Shown here in pieces: positions 7,770-16,241 of a stretch of DNA of 64,000 nt. The stretch is from Allocoprococcus comes (lineage in GTDB: Bacteria; Bacillota; Clostridia; Lachnospirales; Lachnospiraceae). The notes below the pieces were generated by a model. It searched no databases, was not told where the DNA came from, and saw only the letters and a list, made by a program, of their open reading frames with translations. The stretch covers positions 21,889-85,888 of the forward strand of contig NZ_JAAIMM010000017.1 of NCBI RefSeq assembly GCF_013300725.1, read 5' to 3'. Position numbers and translations under genes: made by a program. The stretch's first letter is position 1, and each line of letters begins with the position of its first letter.

Positions 7770-9992
7770 ATGTCAATTATTTACAACGAAAAAACAAGAG
7801 AATTCCATCTCTATAATCAGGAGATCAGCTACATCATCAAGATCCTTGACAACGACCAGCCGGGACAGCTCTACTACGGAAAACGCCTGACACACAGAGA
7901 AGATTTCAGCCATCTTTTTGAATATGCGATGCGTGATATGTCACCGTATGCTTTCGAGGGAAATTCTACATTCTCACTGGAGAATATCAAGCAGGAGTAT
8001 CCGACTTTCGGCTGCGGAGATATGCGTTTTCCGGCATATGAGATCGAGCGGGAGAACGGAAGCCATGTAGTCGAGTTTGTATATAAAGAGCATAAAATTT
8101 ATGATGGCAAACCAAAGTTTGAAGGACTTCCGGCGACATATGTAGAAAGTGATGATGAGGCACAGACTCTGGAATTGGTTCTGGAGGATACAAGTATCAA
8201 TACAAGAATTGTTCTTTTATATACGATCTATGAAGCATTTCCGGTGATTGCGAGAAGTGTACGTTTTGAATGTGATTCTGACGAAAAGATCACACTTCTC
8301 TCTGCAATGAGCGCCTGTGTGGATCTGCCGGACAAGGATTATGAGATGATCGATCTTGCCGGTGTGTGGGCAAGAGAGCGTCATGTGAGAAGACATAAGC
8401 TGGATTACGGTATCCAGAGCATTTACAGTATGCGTGGATGTAGCAGCTATCAGTTTAACCCGTTCTTTGCGCTTGCCCGTGAAAATGCAGACGAGTTCCA
8501 GGGACAGGTTTACGGATTCAGTCTGGTTTACAGCGGAAATTTCCTTGCACAGACAGAGGTAGACAATTATGATACCGCCCGTGTGCTGATGGGAATCCAT
8601 CCAAATGGATTTAAGTGGACACTTGGAAAAGGCGAATCCTTCCAGACACCGGAGATGGTAATGGTATATTCGGAAGCCGGACTTAACGGAATGAGCCAGA
8701 CCTTTCACAAGCTGTACCGCACACGTCTGGCAAGGGGAATCTGGAGAGATAAGGTTCGCCCGATCCTGATCAACAGCTGGGAAGCATTTTATTTTGATTT
8801 TGATGCGCCAAAGCTTCTGGGACTTGCGGATGCGGCAGCAGATCTTGGAATGGAGCTTTTTGTATTGGATGACGGATGGTTTGGAAAGAGAAATGATGGA
8901 ACTTCTTCGCTCGGTGACTGGTATCCGAATGAGGAAAAGCTGAAAGGAACGTTAAAGGAGCTGGCAGAAAAGATCAATGCCAAAGGTTTAAAATTCGGAC
9001 TCTGGATTGAACCGGAGATGACGAACAAAGACAGTGATCTGTACCGTGCACATCCGGACTGGCTTCTGGCTGAGCAGGGCAAGCGGATCTGTCACAGCCG
9101 GAATCAGTATGTTCTTGATTTTTCAAAAAAGGAAGTTCGGGAATATATCGGGGATATGTTGGAAAATCTTCTTGCAGAAGTGCCGGTATCTTACATCAAA
9201 TGGGATTTGAACCGTACATTTTCAGAGGTATTTTCCAACGGAAATGACAGAGAGTATCAGGGAAAGGTCTGCCACAAATATATCCTTGGTGTGTATGAAC
9301 TGTATGAGCGCCTGACCAGCCGTTTTCCGCATGTATTGTTTGAATCCTGTGCAAGTGGTGGGGCAAGATTTGATCCGGGAATGCTTTACTACGCACCGCA
9401 GGGATGGACTTCGGATGATACTGACGCAATCGAACGTCTGAAAATCCAGTATGGAACTTCGATGGTTTATCCGGTGAGTTGTATGGGAAGCCATGTATCA
9501 GCTTCGCCGAACCATCAGACAAACCGTGTGACACCGATCGAGACAAGAGCAGATGTGGCTTACTTTGGAACTTTTGGATATGAGCTTGACCTTTTAAAGC
9601 TTGACGAGGAAGATAAGGTAGAAATCCGCCGTCAGATCGCATTTATGAAGGAGAAGAGAGATCTGATCCAGAAAGGAACTTTCTATCGATTGAAGAGTCC
9701 GTTTGAGGGAAATGAGACCGCATGGATGATCGTATCGGAGGATCAGAAGAAGGCGCTGGTCGGTTATTACCGGGTAATGCAGCCGGTCAATGTTGGATTT
9801 AAGAGACTGAAGCTGAAAGGGCTGAAAGAAGATATCTGTTATAAGGTCAGCGGATATGATTATGACTGCTATGGCGATGAGCTGATGCAAGTCGGAATGA
9901 TCCTGTCCGATTCTGCGTCCGGTGTATGGAAGAAGGGCGTGAATGATAAGGGAGATTTCCAGGCGAAAGTGTTTGAGATTGTGGCTGTGTAA
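7770..9992 (+). CDS. Alpha-galactosidase, GH36
   Basis: A 740-residue cytoplasmic GH36 enzyme with no signal peptide, which removes terminal alpha-1,6-galactose from melibiose, raffinose or stachyose. The N-terminal beta-sandwich spans about 1-320, then a TIM barrel with LFVLDDGWFGKRND, FGLWIEPEM and the nucleophile motif KWDLN (Asp479). The acid/base region is SDDTD (548-552). CASGGARFDPGM and MGSHVSASPNHQ are also family signatures. The length matches the usual 720-750. AGGAGG precedes the ATG. It is divergent from the AraC pair and works with the importer at 2.8-5.9 kb. Confidence 0.95.
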   Translation: MSIIYNEKTREFHLYNQEISYIIKILDNDQPGQLYYGKRLTHREDFSHLFEYAMRDMSPYAFEGNSTFSLENIKQEYPTFGCGDMRFPAYEIERENGSHVVEFVYKEHKIYDGKPKFEGLPATYVESDDEAQTLELVLEDTSINTRIVLLYTIYEAFPVIARSVRFECDSDEKITLLSAMSACVDLPDKDYEMIDLAGVWARERHVRRHKLDYGIQSIYSMRGCSSYQFNPFFALARENADEFQGQVYGFSLVYSGNFLAQTEVDNYDTARVLMGIHPNGFKWTLGKGESFQTPEMVMVYSEAGLNGMSQTFHKLYRTRLARGIWRDKVRPILINSWEAFYFDFDAPKLLGLADAAADLGMELFVLDDGWFGKRNDGTSSLGDWYPNEEKLKGTLKELAEKINAKGLKFGLWIEPEMTNKDSDLYRAHPDWLLAEQGKRICHSRNQYVLDFSKKEVREYIGDMLENLLAEVPVSYIKWDLNRTFSEVFSNGNDREYQGKVCHKYILGVYELYERLTSRFPHVLFESCASGGARFDPGMLYYAPQGWTSDDTDAIERLKIQYGTSMVYPVSCMGSHVSASPNHQTNRVTPIETRADVAYFGTFGYELDLLKLDEEDKVEIRRQIAFMKEKRDLIQKGTFYRLKSPFEGNETAWMIVSEDQKKALVGYYRVMQPVNVGFKRLKLKGLKEDICYKVSGYDYDCYGDELMQVGMILSDSASGVWKKGVNDKGDFQAKVFEIVAV

Positions 9993-10008
9993 GCCGGAAT
10001 ATATGGAA

Positions 10009-10046
10009 AGGACGAAATGGGAGAACCGTTTCGTCCTCTTGCGTTT
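10009..10046 (+). terminator. Terminator-like hairpin after the alpha-galactosidase
   Basis: AGGACGAAA (10009-10017) pairs with TTTCGTCCT (10029-10037), followed by CTTGCGTTTT. The T-run is imperfect, so read-through into the decarboxylase gene is possible. Confidence 0.6.
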
Positions 10047-10095
10047 TCGGAAGAAAAATTATATGATGTTTCTAAAAGACTTAAAGAGGTTTAAA

Positions 10096-11511
10096 ATGGA
10101 ACGACTATACGATAAATTAAAAGCATATTCCGAGAGCGATTTTTACGCATTTCACATGCCGGGACATAAGAGAAACAAGGCACTTCTTGGAATTGAACTC
10201 CCATACGATCTGGATATCACGGAAATCGATGGTTTCGATGATCTGCATCACGCAGATGGTATTTTAAAAGAGGAGCAGGAAAGAGCCGCAAGGGTATTTG
10301 GGGCAGAGGAAAGTCATTTTCTGGTAAATGGAAGTACTGCCGGAATTTTAAGTGCAGTGATGGGATGTACGCACCGGGGAGATAAGATTCTGGTGGCACG
10401 CCATTGTCACAAATCCATTTACCATGCAATCTATATGAATGGTCTTGTACCGCGCTATGTGTATCCGGAATTTGATATTTCCATGCATATGAACGGGGAG
10501 ATCAGCAAAGAAGATGTGGCAAAAGCACTTGCTGCAGAGCCGGATATCAAAGCCGTTGTGATCGTATCTCCAAATTATTATGGCGTGGTATCGGATGTGA
10601 AAGGAATTGCAGAAGTGGCACATTCGTATAGGATTCCACTGATCGTAGATGAAGCACATGGACCGCATTTCGGATTTCATCCGGCATTTCCGGGGCGCGC
10701 AAATGATCTGGGAGCAGATGTGGTGATCAACAGTCTGCACAAGACACTGCCGTCTCTTACACAGACTGCAATCCTGCATATCAACGGAAAAATTGTAAAC
10801 CGCAGAAGGATCAAGAAGTATCTGGATATGTTACAGAGTAGCAGTCCATCTTATATTTTCATGGCAAGTCTGGATGCCTGTGTGGATTTTGTGGATGGAA
10901 AATGTGAAAATGCATTTGAACTTTATGTGGAGAGGCTACAAAAGTTCAGAGAAGAACTGAAGCCATTACAGCATTTACAGATTCTCCGTACAGAACATTA
11001 TGATATTTCCAAAGTTGTGATTTCCACAGCAAATGCAAATATTACAAGTCCGGAGCTTGCGGACCGGCTGCGAAAAGGATATCATCTGGAAATGGAAATG
11101 ACCGGAGGAACCTATGTACTTGCGATGACGACCGTGGCAGATACGCAGGAAGGACTGGACAGGTTAAAAGCTGCGTTACTGGAAATAGACGGTCAGCTGG
11201 AAGCAAAAACAGCCGTTTCCGGAAGCATAGAGATTTCCGGAGAGCTTCCTAGACTGGAGCAGTATTTTACACCGCAGGAGGCAGCGGACCGGGAAGAAGA
11301 CGGAGAAGCAGAAGAGATTCCGTGGAAAGAAAGTGAAGGACACATTTCTCTGGAATACGCATATCTCTACCCACCGGGAAGCCCGGTTATCGTACCCGGA
11401 GAGCGGATCAGCCGGGAAGCAGTAGAACTTCTTCGTTATTATGAAACACAGAATCTCCAAATAGAAGGAATACAGACGGAAGGCAAGATAAAGGTGTGGA
11501 AACATGAGTAA
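10096..11511 (+). CDS. PLP-dependent Orn/Lys/Arg decarboxylase family protein (YaaO-like)
   Basis: A 471-residue fold-type I PLP enzyme of the basic amino acid decarboxylase family, short form without the N-terminal wing domain. The start ATG 10096 follows AAGAGGT; the open frame upstream is an artefact. Visible motifs are FHMPGHKRN near the start, IVDEAHGPHFGFHP, and the PLP-lysine motif SLHKTLPSLTQTA. The C-terminal domain contains YAYLYPPGSPVIVPGE. In Bacillus subtilis the equivalent gene (yaaO) precedes tmk and holB, and the same neighbourhood is conserved here. The substrate (Arg, Lys or Orn) cannot be decided from sequence alone. Confidence 0.85.
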   Translation: MERLYDKLKAYSESDFYAFHMPGHKRNKALLGIELPYDLDITEIDGFDDLHHADGILKEEQERAARVFGAEESHFLVNGSTAGILSAVMGCTHRGDKILVARHCHKSIYHAIYMNGLVPRYVYPEFDISMHMNGEISKEDVAKALAAEPDIKAVVIVSPNYYGVVSDVKGIAEVAHSYRIPLIVDEAHGPHFGFHPAFPGRANDLGADVVINSLHKTLPSLTQTAILHINGKIVNRRRIKKYLDMLQSSSPSYIFMASLDACVDFVDGKCENAFELYVERLQKFREELKPLQHLQILRTEHYDISKVVISTANANITSPELADRLRKGYHLEMEMTGGTYVLAMTTVADTQEGLDRLKAALLEIDGQLEAKTAVSGSIEISGELPRLEQYFTPQEAADREEDGEAEEIPWKESEGHISLEYAYLYPPGSPVIVPGERISREAVELLRYYETQNLQIEGIQTEGKIKVWKHE

Positions 11512-12091
11512 AATATATTATCTGATGGGAAAAAGTTCAACGGGGAAAGACACAATCTACAAAGAACTGAGAAAAAGAATGCCACAGTTAAAAAATGTAA
11601 CGATCTATACAACCCGTCCACGGCGTGAGGGAGAAAAAGAAGGCGAAGAATATTTCTTTACAGACGAAACTGAACTTGAAAAGTTCAAAACAGAAGGCCG
11701 ATTGATCGAAGAACGTGCTTACAATACAGTTTATGGTATCTGGCACTATTTCACCGCTGATGACGGACAGTTCAATTTTGAACAAAAAAATCAGGATTAT
11801 CTCATGATCGGAACTCTTGAATCCTATGAAAAATTGAAAACCTATTTTGGAAACGAAAAAGTAGTTCCACTTTACATCGAGGTAGAAGACGGAGAGCGCT
11901 TAACCCGCGCCCTCGCCCGTGAGAAAACCCAGAAAGAACCCAAATACGCCGAAATGTGCCGCCGTTTCCTCGCCGATTCCAAAGATTTCTCCGAAGAAAA
12001 CCTCGCCCACGCCGGAATCACAGAACGCTACGAAAACACAGACCTTGAAGACATCCTTGAAAAAATCTGTAAAAAGATACTTGAACAGTAG
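11504..12091 (+). CDS. Guanylate kinase-like P-loop nucleotide kinase
   Basis: A 195-residue protein overlapping the decarboxylase end by 8 bp. It has a P-loop MGKSSTGKDTIYKEL (about residues 8-22), the guanylate-kinase phrase YTTRPRREGEKEGEEYFF and the lid-like LIEERAYNTVYGIWHYF. It is similar to Gmk but has an unusual P-loop ending GKD rather than GKST, so a housekeeping role is uncertain; a canonical gmk is expected elsewhere. It stands where tmk stands in the Bacillus yaaO-tmk-holB order. The last 60 codons are strikingly rich in C-ending codons (CGCC, CTCGCC) compared with the first half. Confidence 0.75.
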   Translation: MSKIYYLMGKSSTGKDTIYKELRKRMPQLKNVTIYTTRPRREGEKEGEEYFFTDETELEKFKTEGRLIEERAYNTVYGIWHYFTADDGQFNFEQKNQDYLMIGTLESYEKLKTYFGNEKVVPLYIEVEDGERLTRALAREKTQKEPKYAEMCRRFLADSKDFSEENLAHAGITERYENTDLEDILEKICKKILEQ

Positions 12092-12111
12092 AAATTTCAA
12101 CACCCAAGCGA

Positions 12112-12163
12112 GACAGGCTTCGCCTGTCCATATGAACTTCTCATTGAGAAAATCATGAAGTTT
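12112..12163. repeat. Two small inverted repeats after the kinase gene
   Basis: GACAGGC (12112-12118) pairs with GCCTGTC (12122-12128). Downstream, AACTTC and GAAGTT flank TCTCATTGAGA. No promoter or long T-run was seen nearby; the hairpins may be remains of a repeat element or part of the 3' end of the mRNA. Confidence 0.35.
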
Positions 12164-12205
12164 ATTAAATAAGATTTTATAATGTAGTGGAGTCAATATC
12201 CAGAA

Positions 12206-12272
12206 AAAAAGGAATCCATCTTCGGTATCAGCGCCTTTGCACTATGGAACCGAAGATGGATTTCGTTTTTTT
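12206..12272. terminator. Bidirectional terminator between kinase and sufB-like genes
   Basis: AATCCATCTTCGGT (12213-12226) pairs perfectly over 14 bp with ACCGAAGATGGATT (12249-12262). A T-run follows on the plus strand (12265-12271) and an A-run precedes it (seven A from about 12204), giving T-runs for both strands. It serves the convergent kinase and SufB-like genes. Confidence 0.85.
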
Positions 12273-12298
12273 GTCATATTTCCACGCTACGCATGACT

Positions 12299-13225
12299 CT
12301 AATTCAAGAAGTTCTCAATAATCACCCCTTCTGCTTCCTCTTCCGTCATTCCAAGAGTCCGCAGCTTGATCAACTGCTCATCATTGATCCTTCCGATCGC
12401 AGCTTCGTGGATAATAGCCGCATCCACATGCTTCGCATTGATCTCAGGAATTGAACTTACTTCTGCATGATCCATGATAATAGAATCACACTGAACATGT
12501 GCATGGCAACGGTTCTTTCCGACAGCTCTCGGATGGAAGACCTGTCTGGATTCGCCTTTTGCGACCGAACGGGATACGATCTGCGCAGAGCTGCCTTCTC
12601 CGAGCAGTTCCACCATCATATTTGAAGTAGCTTCCTGTTTTCCATGTGTCATCAGTTTTTCAATGACATAAAGCTTGGAACCGGCTTCCAGATGTACATT
12701 ATTTTCACGAACCGTAGAATCGACTCCTTTGATCTGAGCAGTATCCAGCGTAAATACAGAATTTTCACCAAGATAAACTTCGGTAACAGGATTGAGTACA
12801 CGGGCTCCGGTGCCTTCACCCTCTCCGTAATGCTTTTCTACATAGCGTACATTTGCATTTTTTTCCACATGGAAAGTATGAATACCATCATGGCGACTTT
12901 CGTTACATCCGCTGTTGTGGATACCACATCCGGCAACGATGGTTACATTTGCACCTTCTGCTACATAAAAATCATTGTAAACAACGTCCGTCATTCCGCT
13001 TGCGTCAACAACAACCGGAATATGAACTTCTTCGCCGTCTGTTTTTCCATCGATGAAAATATCGATTCCCGGCTTGTCCTGTTTTTTCTTGATTTTAATA
13101 TGCTCACTGTCACCGTGGCAGAGCGCGATCCCATTATGTCGTAAATTGAATGCACCGGACTGTGTAAAACCGGTATCATCGATCTGAGCTAATACTTTTT
13201 CTGTAATTTTATCCAATAAAGTCAT
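12299..13225 (-). CDS. SufB/SufD-like iron-sulfur cluster scaffold protein (minimal form)
   Basis: A 308-residue protein, much shorter than standard SufB (about 470), carrying the beta-helix core of the SufBD family. Visible marks are cysteines in CGIHNSGCNESRHDG, many beta-helix repeats, and the C-terminal SufB-like phrase AAIIHEAAIGRINDEQL with the His-Glu pair, followed by LRTLGMTEEEAEGVII. It is the second gene of a two-gene reverse-strand operon after the SufC-like ATPase (17 bp gap). No sufD, sufS or sufU is nearby. This matches the SUF-like minimal system (SmsCB-type) of anaerobes. It probably builds Fe-S clusters in the cytoplasm; the system name is inferred from architecture. Confidence 0.8.
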   Translation of the reverse strand: MTLLDKITEKVLAQIDDTGFTQSGAFNLRHNGIALCHGDSEHIKIKKKQDKPGIDIFIDGKTDGEEVHIPVVVDASGMTDVVYNDFYVAEGANVTIVAGCGIHNSGCNESRHDGIHTFHVEKNANVRYVEKHYGEGEGTGARVLNPVTEVYLGENSVFTLDTAQIKGVDSTVRENNVHLEAGSKLYVIEKLMTHGKQEATSNMMVELLGEGSSAQIVSRSVAKGESRQVFHPRAVGKNRCHAHVQCDSIIMDHAEVSSIPEINAKHVDAAIIHEAAIGRINDEQLIKLRTLGMTEEEAEGVIIENFLN

Positions 13226-13242
13226 TGTATCTTCCTCCCCTG

Positions 13243-13968
13243 TTATCTACATTTCAGACAGCTGTAAGAATCTGCTGTCTTCCCTAATAATTGTGGAAGG
13301 ATATCCGCGGTCTGTCCGATCGAAGCAATCTTTCCGCCTTCGATTACCATGATCCGGTCAGCCATTTGGATGATTCTTTCCTGATGGGAAATAAGGATAA
13401 GACTCTGCTTTTTCTCTTTGTGCATTTTTTCAAACTGTTCGATCAACATAGAAAAACTCCAGAGATCAATTCCGGCCTCCGGTTCATCGAAAATACAGAG
13501 TTTGTGCGGCTTTGCGAGAACGGTTGCAATTTCCAGACGCTTCATTTCACCGCCGGATAAGGTTCCGTCTACTTCACGTTCAATGTATTCGTTGGCACAA
13601 AGTCCAACGGTACTTAAAAGTCTGCAACAGACATCTCTTGTCAGATCTTCTCCAGCCGCAAGTGATAAAAGCTTGCTTACCGTCATTCCTTTGAAGCGCG
13701 GTGGCTGCTGGAATGCGTAACCGATTCCGGCTTCTGCCCTGTGGTTGATATCATAATCACTGATATCGGTTCCGTCTAAGATGATCTGTCCGGCACTTGC
13801 CTGGTCAATCCCCATCAGCACTTTTGCAAGTGTGGATTTGCCACCTCCGTTCGGACCGGTGATCACCAGCATTTCCCCGTCTTCTACGTTAAAACTGATA
13901 TTTTCTACGATACTTCGTTCTATTCCGTTTTCATTCACCTGGAATGTAAGATTTTTTACCTCCAGCAT
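13243..13968 (-). CDS. SufC-like ABC ATPase (minimal SUF/SMS system)
   Basis: A 241-residue soluble ABC ATPase. ATG 13968 is preferred because AAAGGGG precedes it; the open frame extends further upstream without a ribosome site. Walker A is GPNGGGKSTLAKVL, the signature LSGGEMKRLEIA and Walker B LCIFDEPEAGID, the last being a SufC hallmark (DEPEAGID). It has no membrane segment. It partners with the SufB-like gene 17 bp downstream to drive scaffold conformational change during Fe-S cluster assembly. The pair is inserted on the opposite strand inside an otherwise conserved plus-strand gene block. Confidence 0.85.
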   Translation of the reverse strand: MLEVKNLTFQVNENGIERSIVENISFNVEDGEMLVITGPNGGGKSTLAKVLMGIDQASAGQIILDGTDISDYDINHRAEAGIGYAFQQPPRFKGMTVSKLLSLAAGEDLTRDVCCRLLSTVGLCANEYIEREVDGTLSGGEMKRLEIATVLAKPHKLCIFDEPEAGIDLWSFSMLIEQFEKMHKEKKQSLILISHQERIIQMADRIMVIEGGKIASIGQTADILPQLLGKTADSYSCLKCR

Positions 13969-14162
13969 GAGTTCATCCCCTTTCTGTGTAAGAAACTTAT
14001 ATAAAGTTTGTCTGGCCAAAATACCTTTTGACCACAACATCTTGTATGATGTAAGTATCAAAAGAATAAATTGCGTAGAAATGGAGCAATCCGATTACAT
14101 CATTGGATACAGAAGCTTTATATATTCATGTTTATTATAAAACATATCGGAAAGGTTGTCAT
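13969..14162 (-). promoter_or_regulatory. Promoter and long leader of the sufC-sufB pair
   Basis: On the reverse strand, ATGACA (14162-14157), a 17-bp spacer and a perfect TATAAT (14139-14134) give a strong sigma-A promoter. The leader is then about 160 nt, unusually long for a two-gene operon. Near its 3' end GGTCAAAA pairs with TTTTGGCC around a GGTA loop. The leader may regulate the operon; no known RNA class was recognised. Confidence 0.6.
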
Positions 14163-14295
14163 CTTTTATTATTGAGAAGATAGTTTGTGTGCAGAAGATA
14201 TGATTTCAACATACCTACAAAGCGAAATTCGCAGAATTTTCAGAAATAATTCAGAAAGACCACAGGAATTTGCTCTAGGTATCTGCATAAATTTA

Positions 14296-14304
14296 TGTTA
14301 TACT
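14296..14304 (+). promoter_or_regulatory. Extended -10 promoter of holB
   Basis: TGTTATACT gives an extended -10 (TATACT at 14299-14304), 33 bp before the holB start. The -35 position (TAGGTA) is weak, as is common with extended -10 promoters. Confidence 0.55.
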
Positions 14305-14336
14305 AATGGAATAGTAAGAAAGAAGAGGGTGATAAT

Positions 14337-15326
14337 ATGTCAGGATTTAAAGATGTCGTAGGACATAGCGAGATCATTCAGTATATACAGAACGCAGTTA
14401 CAGAAGATAAAGTATCACATGCTTATATTCTGAACGGCGAGAAGGGATCTGGAAAGAAGATGCTTGCAGGTCTTTTTGCACAGACTCTGCAGTGCGAAAA
14501 GGGCGGAGCAGAACCGTGCTATGAGTGCCATTCGTGCAAGCAGGCAGTCAGCGGCAATCATCCGGATATTATCTGGGTAACGCATGAAAAGCCGAACAGC
14601 ATCAGTGTAGATGATATCCGGGTTCAGATCAATGGGGATATTCAGGTGAAGCCTTATAATGGAAAATACAAGATTTACATTGTGCCGGATGCAGATATGA
14701 TGACTGTACAGGCACAGAATGCTCTGCTGAAGACAATCGAAGAGCCACCTGCTTATGCGGTAATTCTGCTTCTTACAGAGAATGCGGACAGTCTGCTCCC
14801 AACGATCTGCTCAAGATGCGTTATGCTGAAGCTCCGCAACATTAAGGATCAGCTTGTGAAAAGGTATCTGATGGAGCAGCTTCAGGTTCCTGACTACAAG
14901 GCAGACGTGTGTACTGCATTTGCACAGGGCAATATTGGAAAAGCTGCTATGCTGGCAGGCTCTGAGCATTTTAATGAAATTAAAGATGAGGCAGTTCGTC
15001 TGCTGAAGAATATCGATACCATGGAACTCGGTGATCTGGTGGAAGCTGTGAAACGGATTTCCGCTTACAAGATTGAGATTACAGATTATCTGGACATCCT
15101 TATGATCTGGTATCGTGATGTGCTGATCTATAAAGCAACAATGAATATCGACAGACTGATTTTCGGTGAAGAGATCGACAGTATCAGGGAGCGTGCGAAA
15201 AAGAGCTCTTATGAAGGAATTGAGACAATTCTGGAAGCACTTGAGAAAGCAAAAGCGAGACTGCGCGCCAATGTCAACTTTGATCTTGTCATGGAACTTC
15301 TTCTGTTGACAATAAAGGAGAACTAG
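14337..15326 (+). CDS. holB: DNA polymerase III subunit delta' (clamp loader)
   Basis: A 329-residue AAA+ clamp-loader protein that helps open the beta clamp and place it on primed DNA. The N-terminal motifs are FKDVVGHSEIIQYI, P-loop NGEKGSGKKMLAG and a zinc-binding group with CEKGGAEPCYECHSC. SRC (TICSRC) provides the arginine finger, preceded by ALLKTIEEPP. The gene starts a tight operon with ricT (3 bp), yabB-like (11 bp overlap) and rsmI (2 bp), the same order as in Bacillota generally, which strengthens the call. Confidence 0.93.
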   Translation: MSGFKDVVGHSEIIQYIQNAVTEDKVSHAYILNGEKGSGKKMLAGLFAQTLQCEKGGAEPCYECHSCKQAVSGNHPDIIWVTHEKPNSISVDDIRVQINGDIQVKPYNGKYKIYIVPDADMMTVQAQNALLKTIEEPPAYAVILLLTENADSLLPTICSRCVMLKLRNIKDQLVKRYLMEQLQVPDYKADVCTAFAQGNIGKAAMLAGSEHFNEIKDEAVRLLKNIDTMELGDLVEAVKRISAYKIEITDYLDILMIWYRDVLIYKATMNIDRLIFGEEIDSIRERAKKSSYEGIETILEALEKAKARLRANVNFDLVMELLLLTIKEN

Positions 15327-15329
15327 GGA

Positions 15330-16241
15330 ATGACAAAAGTAATTGGAGTCCGTTTTCGGACTGCAGGAAAGATCTATTTTTTCTCACCGGGCAAATTTGA
15401 GGTGAAGCGTGGTGATCAGGTAATTGTAGAGACCGCGAGAGGAGTAGAATTCGGTAACGTTGTGATGGGACCGAAGGAAGTGAAGGATGAAGAGATCACC
15501 CAGCCTCTTAAGACTGTGATCCGCCTGGCGACAGAGGATGACCGCCGTGTAGAAGAAAAGAATCGCAAAAAAGAAAAAGAAGCATTTCAGATTTGTCTGG
15601 AAAAGATCCACAAGCATGGACTGGAGATGAAGCTGATCGATGCAGAATATACCTTTGACAACAATAAAGTGCTGTTTTACTTTACCGCAGACGGGAGAAT
15701 TGATTTCCGTGAACTGGTAAAGGATCTGGCAGCGGTATTCCGTACCAGGATTGAACTTCGCCAGATCGGTGTAAGAGATGAGACGAAGATCCGCGGAGGA
15801 ATCGGGATCTGTGGACGAGAGCTTTGCTGCCACACCTATCTGTCTGAGTTTGCACCGGTTTCGATCAAGATGGCAAAAGAACAGAATCTGTCCCTGAACC
15901 CGACTAAGATTTCAGGTGTATGTGGCAGACTGATGTGCTGTCTGACAAATGAGGAAGAGACATACGAGGAACTCAACAATAATCTTCCGTCTGTAGGTGA
16001 GTCGGTGACAACTCCGGAAGGACTGAAAGGTGAAGTACAGTCATTAAGCGTATTGCGTCAGCTTGTCAGGGTTATTGTAACTCTGGACAATGATGAGAAA
16101 GAAATCCGTGAATATCCGGCAGCTGACCTGAAGTTCAAACCGCGCCGCCGGAAAAAGGATGTGAAGCTTTCCAAACAGGAAATGAAAGAGCTTGCAGCTC
16201 TGGAGAAAGGTGAAGGAGCGTCAAAGTTAGATGACAAATAA
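15330..16241 (+). CDS. ricT: PSP1-domain protein RicT/YaaT
   Basis: A 303-residue PSP1-family protein. It contains the two conserved cysteine clusters GICGRELCCHTYL and VCGRLMCCLTNEEETYEEL, used in Bacillus RicAFT to bind an iron-sulfur cluster. The N-terminus VIGVRFRTAGKIYFF and the basic C-terminus (FKPRRRKKDVKLSKQ) match the family. In Bacillus the complex helps RNase Y maturation of mRNAs and affects sporulation and competence. The gene is 3 bp after holB and overlaps the methyltransferase gene by 11 bp. RicA and RicF are not in the window. Confidence 0.9.
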   Translation: MTKVIGVRFRTAGKIYFFSPGKFEVKRGDQVIVETARGVEFGNVVMGPKEVKDEEITQPLKTVIRLATEDDRRVEEKNRKKEKEAFQICLEKIHKHGLEMKLIDAEYTFDNNKVLFYFTADGRIDFRELVKDLAAVFRTRIELRQIGVRDETKIRGGIGICGRELCCHTYLSEFAPVSIKMAKEQNLSLNPTKISGVCGRLMCCLTNEEETYEELNNNLPSVGESVTTPEGLKGEVQSLSVLRQLVRVIVTLDNDEKEIREYPAADLKFKPRRRKKDVKLSKQEMKELAALEKGEGASKLDDK

